Source: JAAUTY01 sp964397305
GTDB taxonomy: Bacteria; Cyanobacteriota; Cyanobacteriia; Cyanobacteriales; Spirulinaceae
Length of the DNA: 64,000 nt
Assembly (NCBI GenBank): GCA_964397305.1
Contig: CAYNIP010000010.1
Coordinates: 54,607-118,606 of the forward strand
Direction of reading: 5' to 3'
In this document: positions 8,901 to 17,436 of the stretch, in pieces
Layout of the letters: every line of letters starts with the position of its first letter
How positions within the stretch are numbered: the first letter of the stretch is position 1
Translations under genes and position numbers: made by a program
Notes under the pieces: model-generated
The model's input: only the letters and a program-made list of their open reading frames with translations
Told to the model about the DNA's origin: nothing
Database searches by the model: none

Positions 8901-10427
8901 ATGCAACTTCTGTACTTGCCCCTCGACGAGCGCCCTTGTAACTACGACTATCCCCCGGCGATCGCCCGCCTCCAGCCCGGTCTCTCACTGCACCTGCCGC
9001 CCCGGGACCTCCTGAGCGCTAAGAAGCAGCCTGGGGACCGGGAAAGCCTCTGGGCTTGGCTCCAGGCCACGATCCCCACCTGCCAAGGGGCGATCCTGTC
9101 CCTGGATATGTTGGTCTATGGCGGTCTTCTGCCCTCGCGACTCCACCAAGAGGCAGAGTCCTCCCTCCTAGCCCGCCTAGAACGGCTGGGCGCGCTACGG
9201 GCGGCCCAGCCGGCCTTGACCCTGTTCGCCAGCAGCTTGATCCTGCGGACGCCGGCCTACAACAGTAGTGAGGAGGAGCCCGATTACTACGCCGACTATG
9301 GGGCGGCGATCCACCGCTGGGGCTGGTTAGCCGATCGGCGCGAACGGCAGGGCTTGGGTGAATCGGAGGCGGCCGAGTGGGCCCAGGTACAGAGCCAGGT
9401 GCCCGAGACGATCCTGGCCGACTACCGCCACCGCCGTCAGCGTAATCTAGCCGTTAATCAGCGGGCGATCGCCCTCGTGGCCCAGGGCGTGATCGACTTC
9501 CTCTGCATTCCCCAAGACGACTGCGCTCCCTACGGCTTCGCGGCCCGGGACCAGCAGCAGGTGCTGGCTGCGATCGCCCGCCAGCGCCTGCAATCGCGCA
9601 TTCACCTCTACCCCGGGGCCGATGAGGTGGGCTGTACCCTCCTCGCCCGGGCCTATAACCAGACCTTGCCCCAACGGCCGCGCTTCTACCCTTGCTACAG
9701 CAGCGCTCAGGGGGCACACCTCACCCCTCTCTATGAAGACCGACCCATCAGCGCCAGCGTCCCCGCCCAGATCTTCGCCGCCGGGGGCCAAGTCGTGGCG
9801 ACCCCCGAGGCGGCCGATATTGTTCTCGCTGTCAACACCCCCGGCTCGGTGATGCAAGAGGCCTGGGATAACCCCCACAAGGACATCACTTACAGCAGCC
9901 AGCGGAATTTGCGGGTCTTCCTCGATCAGGTGGCTACGGCCCTGGCGGCCGGTCGGCCCGTGGCGATCGCCGATGTCGCCTTTGCCAATGGCGGCGAAAC
10001 GGAACTGGTGGAACTGCTCGATGAGGCCGCCCTCTGGGAGCCGCTCCTGGCCTATGCGGGCTGGAATACCTGCGGCAATAGCCTGGGCACGGCGATCGCC
10101 ACCGCTAGCCTCGGCCTCCACCACCCCGTGAGCACCGCCCTCACGGCAAACAAGATCGCCCGCATTCTCGAAGACTGGGCCTATCAAACCGTCGTGCGCC
10201 AAACCCTCCAGCAGGACTTTTTGCCCCGCCTCGGGGCCTCCTACTACGACTTCAACGGCCAGGCGGCGGCGATCCATGCAGAAATCGCTCAGCGGCTGCG
10301 GGCCCTCTGGCACGAGACCCTGCGCCACTCCTTCAGAACCGAGCTCGGGTCGCTGCAAGTGTCCTGCCCCTGGCAACGGCTGTTTGAGATTGACCTCCGG
10401 GTGCGGCTTTCCGGGTCCTCGCCCTAG
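8901..10427 (+). CDS. DUF4127 family protein
   Basis: A 508-residue protein with DUF4127 hallmarks: the start MQLLYLPLDERPCNYDYP, then LSLDMLVYGGLLPSR, CIPQDDCAPYG, YPGADEVGCTLLAR, and a late segment with WNTCGNSLGTAIA. These conserved Asp, Asn and Gly positions suggest an enzyme, but no reaction is established for the family as far as I know. It has no signal peptide or membrane helix. It lies on the same strand as the DUF2993 gene, 26 bases downstream. Its stop overlaps the stop region of the convergent cyclase gene by four bases. Confidence 0.85.
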   Translation: MQLLYLPLDERPCNYDYPPAIARLQPGLSLHLPPRDLLSAKKQPGDRESLWAWLQATIPTCQGAILSLDMLVYGGLLPSRLHQEAESSLLARLERLGALRAAQPALTLFASSLILRTPAYNSSEEEPDYYADYGAAIHRWGWLADRRERQGLGESEAAEWAQVQSQVPETILADYRHRRQRNLAVNQRAIALVAQGVIDFLCIPQDDCAPYGFAARDQQQVLAAIARQRLQSRIHLYPGADEVGCTLLARAYNQTLPQRPRFYPCYSSAQGAHLTPLYEDRPISASVPAQIFAAGGQVVATPEAADIVLAVNTPGSVMQEAWDNPHKDITYSSQRNLRVFLDQVATALAAGRPVAIADVAFANGGETELVELLDEAALWEPLLAYAGWNTCGNSLGTAIATASLGLHHPVSTALTANKIARILEDWAYQTVVRQTLQQDFLPRLGASYYDFNGQAAAIHAEIAQRLRALWHETLRHSFRTELGSLQVSCPWQRLFEIDLRVRLSGSSP

Positions 10428-11965
10428 GCTACGGTCAAGGCATGGATCGGGGTTGGGGCCGCCTTGCCCTTGAGGGCGAAGCGGCCCAAAAACTCGCAGG
10501 GGTAGCGCTCGGCGATCGCCGTCCAGACGGCCGCGGTGAGCAGCACTTGATTGGCGGCGGCGCGGCTGGTGACGCGGGCGGCCGTATTGACCGTATCGCC
10601 CAGGATATTGAACTCACGCCGGCCCCGGGCCTCGCCAATCTCGGCCGCGAAGAGCGGGCCGCGATGGAGCCCGAGCTGACAGGTGACGGGATACAGGCGA
10701 TCGCCCACCCGCAACGGCGGACAGTCCGCCACGAGGGCGCGAATGGCCGCCGCCGCCTGCACGGCTTGGAGGGCGTCATCGTGGTGGCCGGCCAAGACGC
10801 CGAAGTAAATCAGCACATCGGGCCCCGCCAGGTGATAGGTTGGATTTTTCATCACCCCGCCGTGGGCCGTCACCACCGCCTCAATCAGGGGAAACAGGCT
10901 CTTAATCGTGGCGATCGCCGGTTCCGTCAACGTCTCCTCCGCCGCATCCACCGCCTCCGAGAGACCGAGGAAATTGACAAAGAGCACCGTCGCCACCGGA
11001 AACTGAGCCGGAATCCGTCGCCGCGCCGCATTTTCCACCAAGAGCTTCAACACGGGCGGCGGCAAGTAGCTCGCCAAGGGCCGCACTTGGCCCACCACCG
11101 TCAGAATTTCCCCCACGAGGGCTTCTTGGCTGCGATCCAGGAGCAGGGGGGTCGAGCCCCGCCGTCGCCGCAGGGCAATATCATAGTCCCCCAAACGCTC
11201 TTCACTGAGATCGTCGATGACATAGCCGTAGTCCCCTGGGCCCGCCTCAAGGTGAAAATGCTGGCCCAGGCGATCGCGCGCCGCCGCCGTCAAACAGACC
11301 CGCCCCACCCGGCCGGCTCCCTCCGCCCGCTTAGCTGCCTGCACCGTATGGCCCAGCAACACCCACATCATCCGCACCGGTGTACCCAGATCGGCGGCCA
11401 GGAAACGGCCGGAATGAATCCCCACCCGCATCCGCAGCGACAACCGCCCCCCCGGCGTTGCCAAGTCGGCAAACTGAACCATAGCCCGCTGCATCCGCAA
11501 CCCCGCCCGCACCGCCCGCAGGGTATCGCTGCCGTCCGCCTGGGCCGGAAACAGGATCAGCATCGCGTCGCCCGTAAACTCCAGCAGATCGCCCCCGGAC
11601 TTGCTCACAATCTCAATCACCGTGCTGAAGTAAGTATTCAGTAAGGCCACCAGGGCCTTAGCCCCCGCTGGCCCCTGCCGAGCATTCACTTCCATCAGGC
11701 GCGTGAACCCAGCCAAATCCGTAAACAGCAGGGTTCCCGTCTGCCAGCGGCTGCGGCTCTCTCCCGGCTGGGGTGGCTCCTCCGCAATCTGGCGCGGCAC
11801 ATAGTCGGCTAGCAGGTAGCGCAAGGTCCGCAGGTGCTCAAAGACAGCCAGGAGGGTTGCCGGTGTCGGGTCTACCCAAGCAGCGGCATAGAGTTGAGCG
11901 GGTAACAGAGAGCGTAGTTGCGGTTCGAGGAGCGCGAGCGGCAAACTGGACATAGGCGAGGGCAA
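10424..11965 (-). CDS. Class III adenylate/guanylate cyclase with two catalytic domains
   Basis: A 513-residue cytoplasmic protein with two cyclase homology domains. Domain 1 (about 80-260) keeps both metal-binding Asp motifs, FTDLAGF and FTGDAM, but its transition-state segment reads VQAAKRAEG, with Asn changed to Gln and Arg to Lys. Domain 2 (about 325-510) has FVNFLGL in place of the first Asp motif and AGPDVLIYF in place of GD, yet keeps VNTAARV with Asn and Arg. The pattern matches a pseudo-heterodimer making one site from two halves, as in mammalian soluble adenylyl cyclase. Substrate (ATP or GTP) cannot be told. No sensor or membrane domain is seen. The start at 11965 could instead be an ATG a few codons in. 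Confidence 0.87.
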   Translation of the reverse strand: MPSPMSSLPLALLEPQLRSLLPAQLYAAAWVDPTPATLLAVFEHLRTLRYLLADYVPRQIAEEPPQPGESRSRWQTGTLLFTDLAGFTRLMEVNARQGPAGAKALVALLNTYFSTVIEIVSKSGGDLLEFTGDAMLILFPAQADGSDTLRAVRAGLRMQRAMVQFADLATPGGRLSLRMRVGIHSGRFLAADLGTPVRMMWVLLGHTVQAAKRAEGAGRVGRVCLTAAARDRLGQHFHLEAGPGDYGYVIDDLSEERLGDYDIALRRRRGSTPLLLDRSQEALVGEILTVVGQVRPLASYLPPPVLKLLVENAARRRIPAQFPVATVLFVNFLGLSEAVDAAEETLTEPAIATIKSLFPLIEAVVTAHGGVMKNPTYHLAGPDVLIYFGVLAGHHDDALQAVQAAAAIRALVADCPPLRVGDRLYPVTCQLGLHRGPLFAAEIGEARGRREFNILGDTVNTAARVTSRAAANQVLLTAAVWTAIAERYPCEFLGRFALKGKAAPTPIHALTVA

Positions 11966-12364
11966 GCTAACAGAGCCGCCGGTAAGCCCGTGGGGAAGCG
12001 GCGGATAAGGTTACAAACAACGGCAGCACCCAACAGTTCGGACAATCTATCCAGGCTCAGGTTAGCGGCAGACGAACGACACACCCTGAGCGAGGAGCGT
12101 CGGTCTTGGAGCCCATTGCCCCAACCCAGCCGCCCCCTGATTGCACCCGGAGAGCGTGGTAGAAAAGTTTTTCAGAATCTGGATTTGGCAAGAATTTCAG
12201 CCGCTCCCACCCCTTTTGCAGAAACACTAATCTGGCAAGGGGTTCGGCCGACCCGGCCTATCTCAGCCCGGCTGGGCAACGACGATTGGTGTCGATAGCA
12301 CCCTTAGTCTGTCCCCAACCTAGCGCATTCTTGACCTCTTGCCCCAATTTTATTCATTCAGAGC

Positions 12365-12403
12365 GAAACCCAACGGCTGCCAGGATTGATCGCGTTGGGT
12401 TTC
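12365..12403. repeat. Palindromic repeat with arms GAAACCCAACG / CGTTGGGTTTC
   Basis: Perfect 11-bp arms at 12365-12375 and 12393-12403 around a 17-base loop containing CCAGGATTGATCG. A diverged relative with the same order (AACCCAAC, CCAGGAATGATCGCG, GGGGTT) lies at 20546-20580, which suggests a dispersed repeat rather than a one-off terminator. Confidence 0.6.
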
Positions 12404-12583
12404 CTGCATACAGCTTGTTCAGCAATCGCTTAAGACGGGCCCTCACCCTAAATCCCTTGTATGTTGAAAGCAAGAGCGGCAGAGGGACTTTGAGATCGTT
12501 TTGTGTGATTCGTGAAAGGGCTGTAATGTTGCTGGCAAAACATTGCTTAACCGGCTGAAACCCTTGGTACTGGGGCTGTTGGG

Positions 12584-12619
12584 CTTCAGCTCTCCTAGCG
12601 CCAGCTAGGAGAGCTGAAG
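12584..12619. repeat. Perfect 16-bp inverted repeat
   Basis: CTTCAGCTCTCCTAGC (12584-12599) is followed after the four-base loop GCCA by its exact complement (12604-12619). The stem is long and GC-rich with no T-run on either side, so it is more likely a mobile palindrome or an RNA stem than a simple terminator. Confidence 0.7.
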
Positions 12620-12824
12620 TGCCACCCTAGCAATTGCTTGGCCTTGGGGGAAGAGCTTGGGGTGAAGGGCTCTGGGCCTCCCTAGCCAGAAAAACTCGGT
12701 CTATTGCGCCTACAGCATCCCTGCATCAACCCAGCCGACCGATTCGAGGCAGGCGGCCGGCAGGATGGCCGGTGAGGTGCGGCGATACCCCGCGCCAGCG
12801 CCAAGGGTGGGCCCTCCCTGGAGT

Positions 12825-13844
12825 CTAATCTGGCCTGATCGCGAGCAATTCTCCGTCCGTCAGGACGATCCAGAGCGTGCCTGTACTGTCTCGGGCGAGG
12901 GAGCGCACCCCCGCCGCTCGACCCAGATTGAGGCGACGCTGGAGCCGGCCGCTGGTCACGTCGTAGAGGAGCAGCATTCCCCGGGGCGCACCACAGGCGA
13001 GGGTGTGGGGGTCAAGAAAGCTGAGTTCGGTGTAGAAGCCCACCTCGTAGCCGCTCTGGGGGAGGGAACGGCGATCGCCCGTCGTGGCAGCATCCTGGGC
13101 CACACACCACTGTAACTGCCCCGTCTCGAGGGAGTAAAGGGCGAGATTGCCCCGCCAGCCGGGACTGTGCTGGTTGTGGTGGGTGGTGGCGGTTTCAAAC
13201 AGGGCCAAGCAGCGGGCGTCAGGGCTGAAGGTGAGGTGGGTGAGCACATCGACAAACTGGTCTGGGGGCGTCTCGCAGTTGCTGCGAACGAAGTCGTAGA
13301 CGGGCTCGAGCTGGCCGGCTACTACGGCATCAACGCGGGCGTAGCTGCCGCCGGGAAAGGAGCAGGCGATCGCCAACTGTTGCCCATTGGGACTAAAGGC
13401 CAGGGTCGAAGTCCAGTCGCTGCCCTCGGCCACGGCGATCAGGTCCCCCTGCCGTCCATCACAGAGGTAGACATCATCGGCTTCCCGGGCGATCGCCAGC
13501 CAGGCCTGATCCGAGGAGAGGGCGATCGCCGTCATGTCGGCCGCTCCAGGTTCCAGATCCAGGGTTGCCGGTGCTGGCCAAGGCGGGGCCACCAAGCCAA
13601 GATTATCCCAGCGCCGCAACTCAATGGTTCCCGCCTGAGTCGCCACCGCAAACACATCACTATCCGCCGGGGTTGACAAGGTGATGATCGGGCTCTCGCT
13701 GGCCGCCCTGGCCACAGGCCGCAGGTTCCCGGCGACCCGCGACCACTTCACCAAACCCGCGCTGTTCATCAAGGTCAACGCTTCCGGGCGGGTAGGATGG
13801 GTGCGGACACAACGGGCATCAACTTGAGCAGTCACAGGCAGCAA
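12825..13844 (-). CDS. WD40-like beta-propeller protein
   Basis: A 339-residue protein of repeated beta-propeller blades with Asp/Trp endings typical of WD40-like repeats: GTIELRRWDNLG, DVYLCDGRQGDLIAVAEG, STLAFSPNGQQLAIA, HLTFSPDARCLALFE, NLALYSLETGQLQW, LLLYDVTSGRLQRRLN. No signal peptide, membrane helix or catalytic domain is seen. Such proteins are usually scaffolds. The reading frame has no competing overlap. Neighbours (a nucleotide cyclase and an amino-acid transporter) do not suggest a role. The fold is fairly sure, the function unknown. Confidence 0.7.
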   Translation of the reverse strand: MLPVTAQVDARCVRTHPTRPEALTLMNSAGLVKWSRVAGNLRPVARAASESPIITLSTPADSDVFAVATQAGTIELRRWDNLGLVAPPWPAPATLDLEPGAADMTAIALSSDQAWLAIAREADDVYLCDGRQGDLIAVAEGSDWTSTLAFSPNGQQLAIACSFPGGSYARVDAVVAGQLEPVYDFVRSNCETPPDQFVDVLTHLTFSPDARCLALFETATTHHNQHSPGWRGNLALYSLETGQLQWCVAQDAATTGDRRSLPQSGYEVGFYTELSFLDPHTLACGAPRGMLLLYDVTSGRLQRRLNLGRAAGVRSLARDSTGTLWIVLTDGELLAIRPD

Positions 13845-14040
13845 TGGCAGGGTCAGCGTTTAGGGTAAGCGGGTTCGTGGCCCCCAGCAAGCCGTCGCCT
13901 CCGGGTCGCTGGCTAGGGCCTAGCGTCAATGACTTCCGAAACCCTGGTCCGCAGGGGCTGCGGGGCGATGGAGCGGCCCAGGTTCACCCAGGCCAAACGG
14001 CAATCCCTGGCTGAATTCTGGCGTTGAAGGGCGACAGAGC

Positions 14041-14832
14041 CTAGAGAATTTGCGACAAAAACTGTTTGGTGCGCTCGTGCTGAGGGCGGTTGAAAAACTC
14101 AGTTGGGTGTGCTTCTTCAACCAGTAGGCCATCAGCCATTAGCACCACGCGATCCGCGACTTCCCGCGCAAAGCCCACCTCATGGGTGACACACACCATC
14201 GTCATGCCCTCACGGGCTAGGGACCGCATGGTATCCAACACCTCGCGCACCATTTCCGGATCTAACGCGGAGGTTGGTTCATCAAAGAGCATGATCTTCG
14301 GCTGCATTGCTAGGGCCCGGGCGATCGCCACCCGCTGCTGCTGACCCCCTGAGAGCTGCCCAGGGTACTTACGCGCCTGCTCCAGAATGCCGACTTTCTC
14401 GAGGAGTTGCAGGGCGATCGCCTCGGCCTCGGCCTTCTTCTTGCGCCGCACCCAAATCGGAGCCAAGGTAACGTTTTGTAGCACCGTCAGGTGAGGGAAG
14501 AGGTTGAACTGCTGGAACACCATGCCCACCTCACGGCGTACTTCGTCGATCTTTTTCAAGTCATGGGATAGCTCCAGGCCATCGATCACGATCGAGCCTT
14601 TTTGGTAATCTTCCAGGGCATTAAACGTGCGAATGAAGGTAGATTTGCCAGACCCCGAAGGCCCCATGACCACCACCACTTCCCCCCGCCGCACCGACAG
14701 GCTGACGCCTCGCAGGACGTGAAACTTATTGCTGGCGTACCACTTGTGGACATCGCGGGCCACAATCATCGGCTCGGCTGTTGCGGCCGGCCCGGAGGGC
14801 TGTCTTGCCGTGGCTAGGTCTTGTTCAGTCAT
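14041..14832 (-). CDS. aapP: Polar/general amino-acid ABC transporter ATP-binding protein
   Basis: ATPase subunit that powers uptake through the two permeases encoded just upstream. The product has 263 residues from ATG 14832, which is preceded by AAGGAGAG; a start farther upstream (14886) lacks support. Walker A GPSGSGKST is at about 57-65, then a Q-loop FQQFNLFPHLTV, signature LSGGQQQRVAIARAL, Walker B IMLFDEPTSALDPE and the switch VTHE. The close match to the GlnQ/AapP/BgtA group marks it as a polar amino-acid ATPase. It is last in a four-gene minus-strand operon, after binding protein, permease and permease. Cyanobacterial names for such systems include NatFGH-BgtA; which amino acids are carried is not readable here. 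Confidence 0.9.
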   Translation of the reverse strand: MTEQDLATARQPSGPAATAEPMIVARDVHKWYASNKFHVLRGVSLSVRRGEVVVVMGPSGSGKSTFIRTFNALEDYQKGSIVIDGLELSHDLKKIDEVRREVGMVFQQFNLFPHLTVLQNVTLAPIWVRRKKKAEAEAIALQLLEKVGILEQARKYPGQLSGGQQQRVAIARALAMQPKIMLFDEPTSALDPEMVREVLDTMRSLAREGMTMVCVTHEVGFAREVADRVVLMADGLLVEEAHPTEFFNRPQHERTKQFLSQIL

Positions 14833-14923
14833 GGTCACTCTCCTTTTAACAGTCTCCCATAGCCCCAAGGCCAGGGTTGAAAACAATCACGCGGGTTTAG
14901 CAGCGCCGCCTACCCAGTCGCGC

Positions 14924-16144
14924 CTAGCCATGGTCAACATTGACCTTGCGCTCCACCCAGCGACTGGCCGCCGACATCGCATAGCAAAAGATCCAGAACA
15001 GCAGCGCGTTGAATAGATAGACTTCCGAGAAGCGGCCGAGAAACTGGGGATTCGCCAAGATGGAATTGCTAATGCCCAGTAACTCCACCAACCCGACGAT
15101 CGCCAACAGCGTCGTGTCTTGCACCAAACTGATGAACTGACCCACAATCGACGGGATCGCCACCTTGAGGGCCTGAGGCAGGACAATCAAGCCCATGGTC
15201 AGGGGGGGATTGAGGCCCAAGGCCATCGCCGCCTCCCCCTGACCCCGGGGCACCGCCTGGAGCCCCCCACGAATATTTTCCGCGAGGTAGGCGGAACTAA
15301 ACAAGGTCAGGCCGATGATCGCCCGAATCACCCGGTCAGGGCGCATCCCGTCCGGCAGAAAGAGGGGGATCATCACCTGGCCCATGAACAAGATGGTAAT
15401 CAGGGGGACTCCCCGAATCAGCTCAATGTAGGCCACCGAAACCCAGCGGATAATCGGTAGAGGGCTGCGCCGTCCCAGGGCAATGATGATGCCGATCGGG
15501 AAGCAGATCACAATGCTGGTCGCCGCCGTCAGGGCCGTCAGCATCAAGCCCTGCCACTCATTGGTTTTCACTGGCTGCAGGCCGAAACCGCCGCCGATCA
15601 GCCAGAGGCCCAGGAAGAAGACCAGGAGCCAGCCCAGGGATACCCAGGTCGCCAGGGCCGGAACCCGTCGCCCCGCCTGCACCCCCAACCAGGCAAAGAG
15701 CGCGATCACCAGCACCAGCCCCCCTAGCGCGAACCGGTAGGGCAGGGAGGTGGGAACCAGGAAGCAGACGGCCGTGGCGATCGCCAGGCCGATCAAGATC
15801 GAGCGGCTATAGAGGTGAGCCGCCTGCCGGGCGATCACCCCCCAAGAGAGCCCCGCAAACACCGCCACCAGGCCCAAGAGGGCCCAAACCCGCCAGATCT
15901 CGACCTTGGGGTAGCGGCCGACCATAAACAGTTGCAAGTTGCGGGGTACGACATCCCACTGGGCGGCGGTGAAGGCCCAGGTGAAGAAGTGGTAGCCCGC
16001 ATAGCTGGCGATCGCCAGGATCACAACCGTGATCAGGCCGTTATACCAAGGGCTAAACAGGTTTTGCTTGAGCCAGTTTACCGGCGTGTCCCGCATCGCG
16101 GCGGGGGGAGCCAAGTCGCTGGAGGAGGGAGTCAGAACAGTCAT
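14924..16144 (-). CDS. aapM: Amino-acid ABC transporter permease (AapM/NatH-like)
   Basis: A 406-residue inner-membrane permease of the HisM/AapM group. After ~25 polar residues come several N-terminal hydrophobic helices, then the transport domain with the EAA-type loop (ENIRGGLQAVPRGQGEAAMALG) and a hydrophobic core. A MSIVIC-like helix stretch (TAATSIVICFPIGIIIALG) opens the conserved core. The long N-terminal extension is typical of AapM/NatH. It lies between the aapQ-like gene (35-base gap) and the ATPase. Confidence 0.88.
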   Translation of the reverse strand: MTVLTPSSSDLAPPAAMRDTPVNWLKQNLFSPWYNGLITVVILAIASYAGYHFFTWAFTAAQWDVVPRNLQLFMVGRYPKVEIWRVWALLGLVAVFAGLSWGVIARQAAHLYSRSILIGLAIATAVCFLVPTSLPYRFALGGLVLVIALFAWLGVQAGRRVPALATWVSLGWLLVFFLGLWLIGGGFGLQPVKTNEWQGLMLTALTAATSIVICFPIGIIIALGRRSPLPIIRWVSVAYIELIRGVPLITILFMGQVMIPLFLPDGMRPDRVIRAIIGLTLFSSAYLAENIRGGLQAVPRGQGEAAMALGLNPPLTMGLIVLPQALKVAIPSIVGQFISLVQDTTLLAIVGLVELLGISNSILANPQFLGRFSEVYLFNALLFWIFCYAMSAASRWVERKVNVDHG

Positions 16145-16179
16145 ACTTCAGTGCGTTGCCAGCCAATGACAGAAAAAGC

Positions 16180-17352
16180 CTAGCGCTCCCGCAGTTGCAC
16201 CAGGCGATTGAGCGTATTCATCACCACGGAAATCAGGAGATCCAGCACCAGGTAGGTCAGCATGATGATCAGCATCACTTCTACAGGCCGACCAGACTGG
16301 TTGTAGGTCGTGTTGGCGACGGAATAAATATCGACATAGCCCACGGCGATCGCCAAGCTAGAGTTTTTCGCCAAGTTCATATATTGGCTGTTCAGGGGCG
16401 GGATGATCACCCGCAGGGCCTGGGGAAAGACCACCAACCGCATGGTAAGCCCCGCCTTGAGCCCCAAGGCCTGAGCTGCTTCCCACTGACCCCTGGCCAC
16501 CGACTGGATGCCCGACCGGACAATCTCAGATACATAGGCTCCGGTGTAGATCACCAGACCAAACAGCAGGGCCGAAAACTCTGCACTCAGGCGCAGGCCG
16601 CCCTGAAACACGGCCGAGCCCGTATCTTGGGGAACCTGCCAGCCAAAGCCCACCGATACCAACAGCAGGGCGGCGATCGCCAGGCCCCAGAGAAGATAGA
16701 GCTGAGATTTGGCAGCGCTACCCTGCTCAACGATAGCCCAAGTACGCCAGCGCCAGACAACCCCAACGGCGATCGCCACCAGCAGCAGCGCGATCCCGCT
16801 GATCAGAAACTGCCAAGTCATCCCCGGCCAGGGCAGAAAAACACCACGATTACTCAAATAAATCGCCCCGAACCACTCCAGGCGATCGCTTGGATTCGGC
16901 AGCTTAGAGAAGACCGCCCGATACCAAAAATAGAGTTGCAACAGCAGAGGAGTATTACGAATCACCTCCACATAGAGATTGCTCCCCTTCCGCAGCAGCC
17001 AATTGTCCGAAAAACTCGTCACCCCCGCCACAATACCCAACACCGTCGTGAGCACAATACCGGGGAAGATCACCCGCAGCGAATTCAAAAAGCCCGCCAG
17101 CAGCACCCGCCCGTAGGAATCAGTCGCGGGATTGTAGGGGATGATGCTTTCTTGAATATCGAAGGCCGCCTGACTGCGGAGAAACCCGAAGCCGAAGCGC
17201 GCGCCCGACCGCTGGAGGTTGACACTGACATTATGGGTCAGCAGCATGACCACCGCAATGACCGCCACCACCACCCCCACCTGGAGCACGATTCGCCAAA
17301 AGCGATCATCCCGCCAGAGGGGAATCCCGTGACTTTTACGACCCGTCGTCAT
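16180..17352 (-). CDS. aapQ: Amino-acid ABC transporter permease (AapQ/NatG-like)
   Basis: A 390-residue inner-membrane permease and probable partner of AapM. One helix near residue 20-40, a periplasmic segment (NLQRSGARFGFGFL, IPYNPATDSYGRVLLAGFLNSL) and then several helices with the EAA-type motif VRSGIQSVARGQWEAAQALG. The AapQ/NatG group has this layout. It follows the binding-protein gene by an 84-base gap that holds a hairpin, as is common where a binding protein needs more expression than the membrane parts. A long ORF on the opposite strand through this gene is a shadow. Confidence 0.88.
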   Translation of the reverse strand: MTTGRKSHGIPLWRDDRFWRIVLQVGVVVAVIAVVMLLTHNVSVNLQRSGARFGFGFLRSQAAFDIQESIIPYNPATDSYGRVLLAGFLNSLRVIFPGIVLTTVLGIVAGVTSFSDNWLLRKGSNLYVEVIRNTPLLLQLYFWYRAVFSKLPNPSDRLEWFGAIYLSNRGVFLPWPGMTWQFLISGIALLLVAIAVGVVWRWRTWAIVEQGSAAKSQLYLLWGLAIAALLLVSVGFGWQVPQDTGSAVFQGGLRLSAEFSALLFGLVIYTGAYVSEIVRSGIQSVARGQWEAAQALGLKAGLTMRLVVFPQALRVIIPPLNSQYMNLAKNSSLAIAVGYVDIYSVANTTYNQSGRPVEVMLIIMLTYLVLDLLISVVMNTLNRLVQLRER

Positions 17353-17376
17353 GGAGAAACCGAGAGAAACGACACA

Positions 17377-17402
17377 GTAGAGACGCGGCCTCGCGCCTCT
17401 AC
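17377..17402 (-). terminator. Intercistronic hairpin between binding protein and permease genes
   Basis: GTAGAG (17377-17382) pairs with CTCTAC (17397-17402), and an inner CGCG/CGCG stem extends it, leaving a four-base loop. It lies in the gap after the binding-protein gene. There is no T-run, so it is more likely an RNA-stabilising or attenuating structure than a strong terminator. Confidence 0.5.
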
Positions 17403-17436
17403 CCGTGAAAACCGCGAGCCCAAGCCCAGCGTAAGC

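Larger units (their letters stand above)
11966..12824. other. 859-bp gene-free region with hairpins and repeat remnants
   Basis: No convincing gene; short ORFs here lack homology-like features and ribosome sites. Contents: a hairpin at 12365-12403, a fragment near 12434-12495 (CCCTCACCCTAAATCCC and GAGGGACTT) resembling the inner part of the family-B repeat, and a perfect 16-bp palindrome at 12584-12619. I checked for tRNA, tmRNA and RNase P RNA signatures by eye and saw none. Confidence 0.5.

Noticed and set aside
10442..11644. 400-codon plus-strand ORF opposite the cyclase
   Set aside because: Cyclase motifs on the minus strand are clear; this frame is His/Arg/Pro-rich shadow.
12286..12558. 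90-codon plus-strand ORF in the 12-kb gap
   Set aside because: Crosses the palindrome at 12365-12403 and repeat remnants, no ribosome site, no family pattern.
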